A stretch of 64,000 nucleotides of DNA, taken from contig CAMWLG010000009.1 in NCBI GenBank assembly GCA_947175035.1, forward strand, positions 1 to 64,000, given 5' to 3'. Under the pieces are notes generated by a model. It worked only from the letters and a program-made list of their open reading frames with translations, was not told the DNA's origin and did not search any database. Within the stretch, counting starts at the first letter, position 1. Each line of letters starts with the position of its first letter. The position numbers were made by a program, and so were the translations under genes. This DNA is from an uncultured Lachnospiraceae bacterium (GTDB taxonomy: Bacteria; Bacillota; Clostridia; Lachnospirales; Lachnospiraceae). This document shows, in pieces, positions 48,482 to 59,085 of the stretch.

Positions 48482-49525
48482 TCAATCATATAACACTCTT
48501 ACACATTTCTTTGGTGTACGATAGTTGTACTTGCTGATCCTGATACCGCTCGTCGGGTTGCTGGCATGGATTACCTGCCCGCCGCCAATATAGATTGCCA
48601 CATGGTTGATGGTGCCGCTGGAATTGGAATAGAACACCAAATCCCCGGGCAGCAGCTCCGAAGCGCTGATCTTGGTACCCTCGTTGGCCTGCGCTCTGGA
48701 AGAGTGGGTCAGCTTAATGCCATATTTCTTATATACACTGAGCACAAAACCGGAGCAATCCGCTCCCTTGGTCAGACTGGTGCCTCCCCATACATAGGGA
48801 TTACCCAGGAATTGTTTCGCATATTCCACCAAATCCACGCGGACATCCGATACACCCTGACCATACAGCAGCTCAGACATAGTGATCGCTGTGTCCAATT
48901 TCTCCTCCACAGTCACGAACTCCGCTGCAACATATGCTTCCTCGCCGTCCAAGTCCACCATGATCCAATCGCCCAGATCCTCCAGGAAGTCCAATTCCTC
49001 TCCCTTCAAAACCTGTGTCATCACAGCGCTGGATGTGTTCGCCTCATCTCTCACGTTCAAATTATTGGTATTGGCAATCGCCACGGTGCGAACCAATTCA
49101 TTCGCCTTGTGCTTTGCATCGGGGCCGGTGAACAAAAATTCCGTGCTCACATAACCATCCACCTCGCCGGACTGAATATGTGCCCAGCCATCCAACATCT
49201 CCAAAACTTCACAGGCGGAATCCTTGGGCATCTTACCCACCAGCTTCCCATCCAAGGAAGGAAGGGCGCGGACATTCAGATTACCGCTCTCCACATTGGC
49301 AATACCAATGTTCGTGTAACCCCAGTTAGCGCCTTTTGCCTGCTCCGCTATTGTGAGGTATTCCTCAGCGGTCAGGTTCGACTCAAACACGGAACCCACA
49401 CCCGCCGTCAACATAATATTATCAAAGCCCGCCGCACTCGCCTGCATAGGCTCAAGCAACATGCAGCATGCCAAACCTGCCGCAATCAATCGCGCTTTTT
49501 TCATCCGTTTTCTTTCAGCTTTCAT
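48482..49525 (-). CDS. SH3-domain NlpC/P60 cell-wall endopeptidase
   Basis: GNPYVWGGTSLTKGADCSGFVLSVYKKYGIKLTHSSRAQ ... GGGQVIHASNP; two SH3 segments and signal peptide. Confidence 0.95.
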   Translation of the reverse strand: MKAERKRMKKARLIAAGLACCMLLEPMQASAAGFDNIMLTAGVGSVFESNLTAEEYLTIAEQAKGANWGYTNIGIANVESGNLNVRALPSLDGKLVGKMPKDSACEVLEMLDGWAHIQSGEVDGYVSTEFLFTGPDAKHKANELVRTVAIANTNNLNVRDEANTSSAVMTQVLKGEELDFLEDLGDWIMVDLDGEEAYVAAEFVTVEEKLDTAITMSELLYGQGVSDVRVDLVEYAKQFLGNPYVWGGTSLTKGADCSGFVLSVYKKYGIKLTHSSRAQANEGTKISASELLPGDLVFYSNSSGTINHVAIYIGGGQVIHASNPTSGIRISKYNYRTPKKCVRVLYD

Positions 49526-49553
49526 GTATTTTTCTCCATAATCATTACAATTT

Positions 49554-49570
49554 TGTTACAAATTTGTTAC
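49554..49570 (+). promoter_or_regulatory. WalR-like box
   Basis: TGTTAC-AAATT-TGTTAC matches TGTWAH-N5-TGTWAH; lies just downstream of the NlpC/P60 -10. Confidence 0.6.
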
Positions 49571-49581
49571 GCTTTGAGCTT

Positions 49582-49610
49582 ATTATACAGATGTACGCGC
49601 CTACTGTCAA
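49582..49610 (-). promoter_or_regulatory. Consensus SigA promoter of the NlpC/P60 gene
   Basis: TTGACA (49605-49610), 17 nt, TATAAT (49582-49587). Confidence 0.85.
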
Positions 49611-49659
49611 CGTTTTCTTTGTTTTTTCTTAAGAACAAGGGGCTATTTCTTAGGATTTC

Positions 49660-50418
49660 TTAAGAGTTTTTTGACGAAACTTCTCCTAAATCCTTTATCA
49701 CTTCCCCCGCCATGATCAATCCCGCCACGGCAGGCACGAAGGCAACACTTCCCGGGACACCCGCCAATCCCTTCGCTCCCGTGTCCTCTGCAGGCATCCC
49801 GGGCCTGATCGCTTCTTCCGTGGAATACACCACTTTCAAGTGCTCCACGCCCCGCTTGCGCAATTCCCTGCGCATCACCCTTGCCAGCGGACAGATGCTT
49901 GTCTGGTAGATATCCGCCACCTGAAATCTGGCAGGATCCAGCTTATTCCCCGCCCCCATGGAACTGATGACCGGAGTTCCCGCCTCTTTCGCCCTCATAA
50001 TAATATCAATCTTGGCGGTGATTGTGTCCACCGCGTCCACCACATAAGAGTATGCCCCAAAATCAAATTCTTCAGCCATCTCCGGCAAATAAAAACATCT
50101 CCGGACATTCACCTTTGCCCGGGGATTTATGGAGAGAATCCGTTCCCTCATCACGTCAACCTTATATTGTCCCACAGTCTGCCATGTGGCAATGATCTGT
50201 CTGTTGATGTTGCTCGGACTGACCACGTCATTGTCAACGAGCTCAAAGCTCCCGACACCGCTTCTGACCAAAGCTTCCACCACGTGGCCGCCCACGCCGC
50301 CCACGCCAAACACGGCGACTTTGCTTCCCTGCAGGCGTTCCAATGCCTCCCGTCCCAGCAAAAGTTCCGTCCTCGAAAACAGCTCCGCCAAATCCTGCTC
50401 CAATACCTCTTGTGCCAT
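49660..50418 (-). CDS. tcdA: tRNA threonylcarbamoyladenosine dehydratase (TcdA/ThiF family)
   Basis: KVAVFGVGGVGGHVVEALVRSGVGSFELVDNDVVSPSNINRQ. Confidence 0.9.
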   Translation of the reverse strand: MAQEVLEQDLAELFSRTELLLGREALERLQGSKVAVFGVGGVGGHVVEALVRSGVGSFELVDNDVVSPSNINRQIIATWQTVGQYKVDVMRERILSINPRAKVNVRRCFYLPEMAEEFDFGAYSYVVDAVDTITAKIDIIMRAKEAGTPVISSMGAGNKLDPARFQVADIYQTSICPLARVMRRELRKRGVEHLKVVYSTEEAIRPGMPAEDTGAKGLAGVPGSVAFVPAVAGLIMAGEVIKDLGEVSSKNS

Positions 50419-50437
50419 CCGTACCGCCATCCTCCTG

Positions 50438-52108
50438 TCAGACATTGACCTCCAGCTCTCCGTCGGCCTCCTTCTCCGCGTTAATGATCGCAAAAGCGAT
50501 ATTCGTCGCATGATCCGAAACCCTCTCCAAACCAGACACTACGTCGGAGAAGATCATGCCCGCCTCCGGAGAGCACTCGCCTCTGGTCAAACGCTCCACA
50601 TGCTTCATCTGCAGTTCCCGTTCCTTCTCGTCCACGCGATCCTCCAGCCAGATGACATCCTGCATCTTACTGTCATCACTGTGAGCAAACATGGCGATCG
50701 CATACTGAATAATCTTGTTCACCATATCCAGCATCTCGCCCAACTCGCGCTGTGCCTCCTTACTGATGTTCGTGTTGGTCTCTATGCGCTGTCTGGCCGC
50801 GTCCGCCACGTTCTCCGCGTGGTCACCAATCCGCTCGATATCATTCACCACATGGAACAGTGCGCCCAAACTCTTCAAATCTTCAATAGGAAGGGTCGTC
50901 TGATTGATTTTCACCAAATAATCCGTGATGGAGTGGTTCAGGAAATTGATATTCTTCTCCACCTCGTACACTTCCTCGATATCTTCCTCGTCCAAAGTGA
51001 CCAGGGCGTTCATGGCACGATTCAGATTCTCATTTGCCAAATCTGCCATGCGCTCCAACTCCTTGATGACCTCCACCACCGCAGTGGCAGGATTAAACAC
51101 AACCTTCTCGCCGATGTATTTAAGCTGATAATGTTCCCGATAGTTGACACCCTTGTCCTCCCCCGGCACACATGCGGTTGCCAGTTTCACAATCAGACCC
51201 GAGAACGGAAACAACACAATCACCTGAAACACCTTGATCATGATGTGGGCATTCGCCACAAAATGACCGTTATTCGGAGAAATAGCCTGTATCATGCGAA
51301 CAACCGGCTCCATAGCCACCAACAGAACCACGTATATCAATGCCGTGCCAATCACATTGAACCAAAAATGAATCAATGCGGCGCGTTTTGCATCCTTCTT
51401 GCCGGATAGGGATGCCAGCAGCGCAGTGGTGCAGGCGCCAATATTACATCCCAGGATAATATACAGACAGATGGGCAGCGTCAGCAAATCCTGATTTGCC
51501 ATCAACAACACGATGCTGACCGTAACCGATGAACTTTGTATGATGGAAGTAAGCAGCATACCCGTGAGTGTTGCCAAGAACGGATTCGTGAGTGACCCCA
51601 GCAGATCCACCACCTCCGGAACCTCTCTCAGCCCTGCCATCGCCGTGGACATGGATTTCAGCCCTAGGAATAGAATACCGAAACCAATGATTACCTGCGC
51701 CCCTTGCTTGATATTCTGCCTGCTGCAGAACATGGCCACCAAGACCCCTGCCAGCAAGATCACCGGTGCAATCTCCGACAAATTAAAAGACACCAGCAAA
51801 GGAGTGACCGTCGTACCAATATTTGCGCCAAATATCACTCCTGCTGCCTGGTACAGATTCATAAGACCCGCATTTACAAAACTGACCACCATGGCAGTAC
51901 ATGCCGAAGAGGATTGAATGATTCCCGTAAAGACAATCCCCACAATCATCCCCATGAACCGGTTAGTGGTAAAAATTTCCAGAATCCGGCGAAGCTTCGC
52001 GCCCGCCACCTTTTCAATGGACTCGCTCATCAGACTCATCCCGAAGAGGAAAAGCCCAAGTCCTCCCGCCATTGATACTATCATGTTCGTCAATTCTTCT
52101 GCATTCAT
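50438..52108 (-). CDS. Na/Pi cotransporter family protein with PhoU-like C-terminus
   Basis: GLGLFLFGMSLMSESIEKVAGAKLRRILE; QSSSACTAMVVSFVNAGLMNL; GANIGTTVTPLL. Confidence 0.93.
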   Translation of the reverse strand: MNAEELTNMIVSMAGGLGLFLFGMSLMSESIEKVAGAKLRRILEIFTTNRFMGMIVGIVFTGIIQSSSACTAMVVSFVNAGLMNLYQAAGVIFGANIGTTVTPLLVSFNLSEIAPVILLAGVLVAMFCSRQNIKQGAQVIIGFGILFLGLKSMSTAMAGLREVPEVVDLLGSLTNPFLATLTGMLLTSIIQSSSVTVSIVLLMANQDLLTLPICLYIILGCNIGACTTALLASLSGKKDAKRAALIHFWFNVIGTALIYVVLLVAMEPVVRMIQAISPNNGHFVANAHIMIKVFQVIVLFPFSGLIVKLATACVPGEDKGVNYREHYQLKYIGEKVVFNPATAVVEVIKELERMADLANENLNRAMNALVTLDEEDIEEVYEVEKNINFLNHSITDYLVKINQTTLPIEDLKSLGALFHVVNDIERIGDHAENVADAARQRIETNTNISKEAQRELGEMLDMVNKIIQYAIAMFAHSDDSKMQDVIWLEDRVDEKERELQMKHVERLTRGECSPEAGMIFSDVVSGLERVSDHATNIAFAIINAEKEADGELEVNV

Positions 52109-52312
52109 TCTCTTTTCCTTTGCTCTCTGCGGACCGTGCAGGAACCACCGTAGTCATTTTCCGCCAACTCCACAATTTGCTCCAATTATATTTTACGGAA
52201 AAAGAAGGAAAGATACAATAGGTTATTTTTACGTTTCTTTTACTTATATTATCATTTTTTTGCTAATTTTTTACCAAAACAGACACTACGATGTATCGAA
52301 AGGACGTCTGAG

Positions 52313-53236
52313 CTATTGCTTCCTATGATATTGCTCCCCCGCCGCGATATCTTCCTGAAGCTGCTTCTTAAGCGCCTCCACGTCCGCAAACCGCTGTTCC
52401 GGCCTCAAGAATGACAAAAGCTCCACCTTAATCTCCTGTCCATAAATATCACTGTCAAAATCATACAGATAAGACTCCACTCCCACAGTCCCCTCCTTAG
52501 TGACCGTGGGTTTACAGCCCACATTGCTGATGGAAGGATAATACCTTCCCCTATAGTATACCTTGGAATAATAGACTCCATTCGGCGGCAGCAGCTTATT
52601 TTCCGCTGGCAGGAGGTTCACCGTTGGAAAGCCAAGAGTTCTGCCCACACGATTGCCATGCACCACGGTTCCAGCCACTAGGTAAGGCGCCCCGAGCAGC
52701 CGCTCTACAAGTTCCATATTTCCCTGCTCCACCTGTCTTCGGATGTAAGAAGAGCTCACCTCCACGCCATCCGCGCAGACCTTCTCCACAAGCTTGACCT
52801 GAAAACCCAGGTTCCCGCTCATCTCCCGCAAAAGCTCCATATCCCCGGCGCCGCCCGCCCCAAAGGAAATATCCGCTCCCGCCGCGATGAAGCCTGCCTG
52901 CATCCTGTCCGCCAAAATCTCACTCACAAAAACCTCCGGCGCCATGGCCGCCGTCTCCAAGGTCAACGGGAATTCTATCAGCACATCCACCCCCATCAAA
53001 GCAAAAATCTCCCGCTTCACCGGCTTTTCAGTGAGTTCCTTGCCATCCGAGAGCCCGAACAACACCGCCGGCGCGGGGTCGAAGGTGAACACGCAGGCCT
53101 GCATGCCATTTTTCTTCTGTTCGATGATTTCCTCCAGAAGCCGCCTGTGCCCGATATGCACGCCGTCAAATTTTCCGATGGCCACAGCCGATTCCGTATA
53201 CAATTGAAAATCCGTCGTTCCTTGTATCATTTCCAT
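52313..53236 (-). CDS. ribF: Bifunctional riboflavin kinase/FAD synthetase
   Basis: VAIGKFDGVHIGHRRLLEEI; GNRVGRTLGFPTVNL; GVYYSKVYYRGRYYPSISNVGCKPT. Confidence 0.96.
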   Translation of the reverse strand: MEMIQGTTDFQLYTESAVAIGKFDGVHIGHRRLLEEIIEQKKNGMQACVFTFDPAPAVLFGLSDGKELTEKPVKREIFALMGVDVLIEFPLTLETAAMAPEVFVSEILADRMQAGFIAAGADISFGAGGAGDMELLREMSGNLGFQVKLVEKVCADGVEVSSSYIRRQVEQGNMELVERLLGAPYLVAGTVVHGNRVGRTLGFPTVNLLPAENKLLPPNGVYYSKVYYRGRYYPSISNVGCKPTVTKEGTVGVESYLYDFDSDIYGQEIKVELLSFLRPEQRFADVEALKKQLQEDIAAGEQYHRKQ

Positions 53237-53285
53237 AAAACCGCCTTCTTTCCACCGTGTTTTGTCCATTCTCCAACATCAAGCT

Positions 53286-54209
53286 TCAGTCCCGCTCCAA
53301 GAACATCTTCACAGGCGCGTATTGCCTCTCAGACATATCATAGCCATAAATCCCGGCAAAGCTCCCGTCCTCCCGATATACTCGTATCCACTGCCCCGCC
53401 TCAGGGCAAAGGGTATCTGTCCCCGCGTCCATCGCTTCCACAAAATCTTCCCCCAACCGATTGCCGTTTTCCAGCAATCGCGCCCGCTCAGCCTTGACCC
53501 GCATTGCAGGACAGTCCATGAACAGAGAATCCACGGGAACCAACGCCTCCCGCACACGCCCCTCGTCCCGCAGTCGCTCCAACTCGGCCATGGTAATCGC
53601 CTCCGCCAGCCCAAATTGCCCCACCCGGGTGCGCACCAGGCTTTGCATGGCTCCGCCACAGCCCAGCTTCTCCCCGATATCTGCACACAGTGTCCGGATA
53701 TAAGTCCCTTTGGAACAAACCACCCGAAGTCTCACCACCGGCAGAGCCATGTCCAATATCTCTATCTCATGAATGACCACCGGCCGCGCCTTGCGCTCCA
53801 CCTCTTTGCCGGCGCGGGCCAATTCATAAAGCTTCTTGCCATTCACCTTAAGCGCCGAGTACATAGGCGGAACCTGCTCATAATCTCCGATAAAACCAAG
53901 CACCGCCTCCCGCACCTGCTCCCCGGAAACCTCCACGGGGCTCTTCCGCAAGATCTCCCCTGTGGTATCCTGGGTATCCGTGGACACCCCCAGAAGTAGT
54001 TCCGCCACATACTCCTTGTCCCGATCCGTCAGCATATCGCAGAGCTTGGTTCCGCTTCCCAGACAAACCGGAAGCACACCGGTCGCCTGGGGATCCAGAG
54101 TGCCGGTGTGCCCTATTTTCTTCTGCTTTAAAATACCGCGCATTTTTGCAACCACATCATGAGAGGTAAATCCCGCCTCCTTATGAATGTTTATGATTCC
54201 GTTATACAT
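53286..54209 (-). CDS. truB: tRNA pseudouridine(55) synthase
   Basis: GIINIHKEAGFTSHDVVAKMRGILKQKKIGHTGTLDPQATGVLPV. Confidence 0.97.
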   Translation of the reverse strand: MYNGIINIHKEAGFTSHDVVAKMRGILKQKKIGHTGTLDPQATGVLPVCLGSGTKLCDMLTDRDKEYVAELLLGVSTDTQDTTGEILRKSPVEVSGEQVREAVLGFIGDYEQVPPMYSALKVNGKKLYELARAGKEVERKARPVVIHEIEILDMALPVVRLRVVCSKGTYIRTLCADIGEKLGCGGAMQSLVRTRVGQFGLAEAITMAELERLRDEGRVREALVPVDSLFMDCPAMRVKAERARLLENGNRLGEDFVEAMDAGTDTLCPEAGQWIRVYREDGSFAGIYGYDMSERQYAPVKMFLERD

Positions 54210-54214
54210 AAAAA

Positions 54215-55165
54215 CTAATATTCCTCCAATTGTCCGGCAATGTGCAGTGACAGATTATTGACGCAATCGTGAAACGTCCCCCGCATGGTACATCCCGCCG
54301 CGCGCGCATGTCCGCCTCCGCCAAAGCATACCGCCACCTTCGCCACATCCACCTTTTCATCGGAGCGCATACTTACCTTGTACTCCAACACATCCGCCTC
54401 ATACATAAAAATTGCGCAGCTGATTCCCTTGATATTACGCAAATGATTGACAATCCCGTCCAAGTCCTTGGGACCCGCATTGTAGAAGTCCATGGTTTTC
54501 CGGGTAACCACGCTGACAATACATCGGTTGTCCATGAAACGGATACTCTCCATCAAAGCCCTGCCCATAATCTGTGACTGTATATAGGTTCTTTGATAAA
54601 AGGTCTCCTCAATCAGCCTGGCAAAATCAAAACCATAGCTGATGAGATTCGCCCCCTTCCTCATGGTCTCCGGTGTGGTGTTGGAATATTGAAATACTCC
54701 TGTGTCATGGATCATGCCCGTATACAGAGCCTCCGCGATATCTCTGTCCAGATGATCCTCCCCAATCAGGTCATACAATACCTCACAGGTGGATCCAATC
54801 TCCGGGCGTATCAAATTCACATCCCCGCATCCGGTGTTGCTCACGTGATGGTCAATATTGATAGTCTTGACCGCCACCTGAAAATACTTGACAGCATCCC
54901 CGAGACGTTCCTCGTTACAGTCTAACGCAAAATAAACGTCAAAAGTCTCTTCCTCCGGAAAATCGCTGATAATCTTGTCAAACCCTTTCAGATACTGAAA
55001 AATCTCCTGGGGTTCCTCCAAGAGAACCTTCACTTCCGCCTGTGGAACATTTTTATGCAAAAACTGCCACAGAGCCAGACACGCGCCCACACAGTCGCCG
55101 TCCGGCCTTACGTGCCCGCTGATGCCTATCCGTTTTGCGCCGCTCACTTCCTGTAATAAATCCAT
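54215..55165 (-). CDS. nrnA: DHH family phosphoesterase (NrnA-like)
   Basis: RIGISGHVRPDGDCVGACLALWQFL; TINIDHHVSNTGCGDVNLI; GGGGHARAAGCTM. Confidence 0.92.
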   Translation of the reverse strand: MDLLQEVSGAKRIGISGHVRPDGDCVGACLALWQFLHKNVPQAEVKVLLEEPQEIFQYLKGFDKIISDFPEEETFDVYFALDCNEERLGDAVKYFQVAVKTINIDHHVSNTGCGDVNLIRPEIGSTCEVLYDLIGEDHLDRDIAEALYTGMIHDTGVFQYSNTTPETMRKGANLISYGFDFARLIEETFYQRTYIQSQIMGRALMESIRFMDNRCIVSVVTRKTMDFYNAGPKDLDGIVNHLRNIKGISCAIFMYEADVLEYKVSMRSDEKVDVAKVAVCFGGGGHARAAGCTMRGTFHDCVNNLSLHIAGQLEEY

Positions 55166-55172
55166 AGATTCC

Positions 55173-55586
55173 TCACTCTTCTTCATTTTCTTCCTGCTGG
55201 ACTTCCTCGTCCTTTGAGGTGCTGTCCGCGGACATCTGTCCGACCACCTCATCAATCTTATGGGACATATTCACCCCGTACTCAATAGATTGATCCATGA
55301 CAAAGGTGATGTCCGGCGTGTTGCGCAGATTGATGGTCTGTGCCAACTGGCGCTTGATAAACCCTTCCGCGCTCTTAAGCCCCGCCAGCGTCGCTTCCCT
55401 TGCCTCGTCCCCGCCAAGCACGCTGATCCACGCCTTACAACTCTTCAAATCGGGAGCCACCTCCACCGCAACCACACTTGTCAAAGGGCTGATACGCGGA
55501 TCCTTGATCTCCCCCCGGATGATCTCGGCCAACACACGCTGCACCTCCCCGTTCACCCGGGTATTCTTCACACTATTTTTTCTCAT
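55173..55586 (-). CDS. rbfA: 30S ribosome-binding factor
   Basis: [49 protein letters not shown]. Confidence 0.95.
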   Translation of the reverse strand: MRKNSVKNTRVNGEVQRVLAEIIRGEIKDPRISPLTSVVAVEVAPDLKSCKAWISVLGGDEAREATLAGLKSAEGFIKRQLAQTINLRNTPDITFVMDQSIEYGVNMSHKIDEVVGQMSADSTSKDEEVQQEENEEE

Positions 55587-58465
55587 CGTGGCACCTCCAC
55601 CATGATATATGCCTCCACGATATCCAGCTCCTTCATCTGGTCAAAGCCCTCAAACACAAGACCACACTCAAATCCCGCTTTCACTTCCTTCACGTCATCC
55701 TTGAAACGCTTCAGTGATGCCAGGCTGCCTTCATAAATCTGCTCGCCCTCACGGGTGATGCGCACCTTACAGCCTCTCTGGAACTCACCATCCAACACAT
55801 AGGAACCCGCAATATTACCAATCTGAGAGGCTTTGAACAACTGACGCACCTCAGCATGACCAATCACTTTCTCCTCATAGATGGGATCAAGCATTCCCTT
55901 CATAGCCGCCTCGACATCCTCAATCGCCTGATAGATCACCTTGTAGAGACGCACGTCCACGCCTTCCTGCTCCGCAGTGGCCTTGGCTGTGGCATCCGGT
56001 CTGACATTAAAACCAATAATGATCGCGTTGGAAGCGCTTGCCAGCACTACGTCAGACTCATTGATGGCTCCCACGCCGCCATGGATACATTTTACCACAA
56101 TCTCCTCGTTGGACAACTTTAACAGCGACTGCTTCACGGCCTCCACGCTGCCCTGCACGTCCGCCTTGACAATCAGGTTTAACTCCTTCAGATTGCCCTC
56201 CTGGATCTTCGAGAACAAATCATCCAAAGACATTCCCGTCTTGGTGTCCTCCAACATTTTCTCCTTGTTCTGAGCCAGATAAGTCTCTGCAAAGGACTTG
56301 GCAGTCTTATCATTCTCATGGGCAATAAATACCTCGCCCGCGCCGGGCACGTCAGAAAGCCCCAAAATCTCCACGGGAGTGGAAGGACCCGCTTCTTTCA
56401 CTCTTCTGCCCTTGTCATCCACCATGGCGCGCACCTTGCCGTGGCTTGCGCCCGCGGAAATGAAATCTCCTACATGTAAAGTTCCCTTCTGCACCAACAC
56501 CGTCGCCACGGGGCCGCGTCCCTTATCCAGCTCTGCCTCGATGACAAGTCCTCTTGCCCGTCTGTCAGGGTTGGCCTTCAATTCCAAAATATCCGCCGTG
56601 AGCAGAATCGTCTCCAGCAAATCCTCAATACCCTGCCCGGACTTGGCAGACACCGGCACAAACTCTGTATTGCCGCCCCAATCGGTAGCAATCAGCTCGT
56701 ACTCCGTAAGCTCCTGCTTCACACGCTCAATGTTTGCAGAAGGTTTATCAATCTTGTTCACAGCCACAATAATCTCAATGCCTGCCGCCTTAGCATGACT
56801 GATTGCCTCAATCGTCTGGGGCATTACACCATCATCCGCCGCCACAACCAAAATCGCGATATCAGTTGCATTCGCACCACGCATACGCATAGCAGTAAAA
56901 GCCTCATGTCCGGGTGTATCCAAAAATGTAATCTTTCTCTCTCCCAAGGATACCGTGTACGCGCCGATGTGCTGCGTGATCCCTCCGGCCTCCTTGTCAA
57001 TCACATTGGTCTTACGAATCGCGTCCAGAAGGGAAGTTTTACCGTGATCAACGTGTCCCATGACACAGATCACGGGCGGTCTCTCCACCATGGACTCCGC
57101 CGCTTCCTCTTCCTCCTTCAAGAGTTCCTCTATCACGTCAACCTTAATCTCCTTCTCACAGAGAATATCGTACTCCATGGCAATATTTTCCGCATCTTCA
57201 TAGGAGATCTCCTGATTGACAGTCACCACTTTCCCTTCCAGAAAGAGCTTCTTGACAATCGCGGAAGGCTGCAGCTTCATCTTCTCGCCCAAATCCCTGA
57301 TCGTAATTGTCTCCGGAAGCGTGATGACCTTGATAACCTCCTCAACCACTTCCTTTTTCTCCGGCTTGATAAATCTTCCGGGTTTATTTTTCAGCACATC
57401 CTCCTCGTAGATATGATCCTTCTTGGAGCGCTTGTTGTCCTTCTCGCGCCCCATACGCCTCTTGTCGTCATCACGCTTTTTCTCCATATCCTTGGTCGGA
57501 GCCTCACCCGCAAATCCTTTGTGAGCTCCCTGCCCTGCATTGCCTCTGCTGTCGCGACTACCACCGTTAAAACCGCGGCCAGGCCCTGCACCATTACCAG
57601 CACCGCGGCGATCATTCTGACCACCTTCACCGCCTGGACGACCCTGTCTGTTAAATCCTCCCTGCTGCCTGTCAGCGTTTCCTCCCGGTCTGACATTCTG
57701 AGCACCTCCTCGATTCTGGCCGTTCTGAGCGCGTCTCGCGGCTGCCTGCCCGCGATTATCATGATTATCACGGTTATCCTTCACCGGTCTCTCGCCCTGC
57801 GGTCTGTCGTTTTGTCTGGTCTCCGCAACCACACTCTGCTGCTCTGTAGGATTCTGCACCTTCTCGCTTTCCTCCGCGGGCCGCTTTGCCGGCTGTGGCT
57901 TACTGCTGACCATCTGCACGGAAGGCGTGGGAGAGGGAGGGGTCAACGGCTTAATAGGACGGACAGGCGCCTGCCCTCTTCCATTGTTGCCATATCCATT
58001 CTGCCCTCTGCCCTGATTCCCGCCCGGACGCTGTCCATTGCCGCCGGAATGACCACCGGACATCTTGGAATTCTGCTGATTGCTGACAATAATAATATTA
58101 CTCTTTTTCTTTTTGGACTGACCGGATGCCTTTTGTGCCTCGTCAGGTTTCTCCCCTGTCTTTTGCGGCTCCTTTGCGGTCTTCACACCCTCTGCCTTGG
58201 GCTCCTTTGTGGTCTTCTCACCCTCTGCCTTCGGTTCCTTCACGCTCTTCGCATCCTCCGCCTTTGAGTCCTTTACGACCTTCGCCTCCTCCGCCTTGGG
58301 TGTCTCCGCCCTCCCGAAAGATTTCTTGACCATATCAGCCACGTCCTCCTCCACGGAGCTGCTGACCGACGTTACCTCGATTCCCTTCTCCTGCAGGAAG
58401 CTCAATATATCTTTACTATTCTTATCCAATTCCTTTGCGAGCTCATGTACTCTGATTTTCGCCAT
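55583..58465 (-). CDS. infB: Translation initiation factor IF-2
   Basis: [26 protein letters not shown]; low-complexity Gly/Arg/Gln-rich N-terminus. Confidence 0.98.
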   Translation of the reverse strand: MAKIRVHELAKELDKNSKDILSFLQEKGIEVTSVSSSVEEDVADMVKKSFGRAETPKAEEAKVVKDSKAEDAKSVKEPKAEGEKTTKEPKAEGVKTAKEPQKTGEKPDEAQKASGQSKKKKSNIIIVSNQQNSKMSGGHSGGNGQRPGGNQGRGQNGYGNNGRGQAPVRPIKPLTPPSPTPSVQMVSSKPQPAKRPAEESEKVQNPTEQQSVVAETRQNDRPQGERPVKDNRDNHDNRGQAAARRAQNGQNRGGAQNVRPGGNADRQQGGFNRQGRPGGEGGQNDRRGAGNGAGPGRGFNGGSRDSRGNAGQGAHKGFAGEAPTKDMEKKRDDDKRRMGREKDNKRSKKDHIYEEDVLKNKPGRFIKPEKKEVVEEVIKVITLPETITIRDLGEKMKLQPSAIVKKLFLEGKVVTVNQEISYEDAENIAMEYDILCEKEIKVDVIEELLKEEEEAAESMVERPPVICVMGHVDHGKTSLLDAIRKTNVIDKEAGGITQHIGAYTVSLGERKITFLDTPGHEAFTAMRMRGANATDIAILVVAADDGVMPQTIEAISHAKAAGIEIIVAVNKIDKPSANIERVKQELTEYELIATDWGGNTEFVPVSAKSGQGIEDLLETILLTADILELKANPDRRARGLVIEAELDKGRGPVATVLVQKGTLHVGDFISAGASHGKVRAMVDDKGRRVKEAGPSTPVEILGLSDVPGAGEVFIAHENDKTAKSFAETYLAQNKEKMLEDTKTGMSLDDLFSKIQEGNLKELNLIVKADVQGSVEAVKQSLLKLSNEEIVVKCIHGGVGAINESDVVLASASNAIIIGFNVRPDATAKATAEQEGVDVRLYKVIYQAIEDVEAAMKGMLDPIYEEKVIGHAEVRQLFKASQIGNIAGSYVLDGEFQRGCKVRITREGEQIYEGSLASLKRFKDDVKEVKAGFECGLVFEGFDQMKELDIVEAYIMVEVPR

Positions 58466-58511
58466 GCTTTCCTCCATTTCCTGTCACCATCCGCAACCGG
58501 ATCATGCCATA

Positions 58512-58826
58512 CTACATTTCTAATTGTTTGATGACCGCCTCTGCCAGCCCTGCGTCACATACGCCCAGAGATGAGCGCATATCTTTTCCGATCGCCCTGC
58601 CCAATTCATCCTTTAGGCCATATTCACGAACCGGAACCTCATAGAATTTACATTTATTATGAAACAACTTCTTGGTGTTCTCCGACGCATCCTCCGCAAT
58701 GATCACCAGCATGGCAGAACCGTTCTTCACTGCATCCAACGTCTGGAATTCACCGCTCACCAGATTGCGCCCTCTCATCGCGAGCCCTAGTAACGACAAA
58801 ACCTTATTTTGCTTCAAGCTCATCAA
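58512..58826 (-). CDS. L7Ae/YlxQ-family ribosomal-like protein
   Basis: KVLSLLGLAMRGRNLVSGEFQTLDAVKNGSAMLVIIAEDASENTKKLFHNKC; locus. Confidence 0.92.
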   Translation of the reverse strand: MMSLKQNKVLSLLGLAMRGRNLVSGEFQTLDAVKNGSAMLVIIAEDASENTKKLFHNKCKFYEVPVREYGLKDELGRAIGKDMRSSLGVCDAGLAEAVIKQLEM

Positions 58827-59085
58827 ACTCCTTTTCTAAAGCGTCATACACTTCGCTGGGAATCCCCATCTTAAAAGAACGCTCCAGCCCTTTATTCTTG
58901 CGGGCTTTCTGCAGGCATTCCCTACTCTTACAAACGTATGCGCCCCTTCCATTCTTCTTGCCTGTCATGTCCAGACAAATTCTATCATCCTCGGCCGACT
59001 TCAACACGCGCATCATTTCTTTCTTGCCTCGCATCTCCCCACAGCCGACACACTGTCTCAAAGGAATCTTCTTACTCCTCGTCAT
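58804..59085 (-). CDS. rnpM: YlxR/RnpM family RNA-binding protein
   Basis: KIPLRQCVGCGEMRGKKEMMRVLK ... KKNGRGAYVCKSRECLQKARKNKGLERSFK. Confidence 0.93.
   Translation of the reverse strand: MTRSKKIPLRQCVGCGEMRGKKEMMRVLKSAEDDRICLDMTGKKNGRGAYVCKSRECLQKARKNKGLERSFKMGIPSEVYDALEKEFDELEAK

Noticed and set aside
56795-58267. 490-aa plus-strand ORF
   Set aside because: Antisense to infB; biased Leu/Ser/His composition typical of an antisense frame of a GC-rich low-complexity gene.
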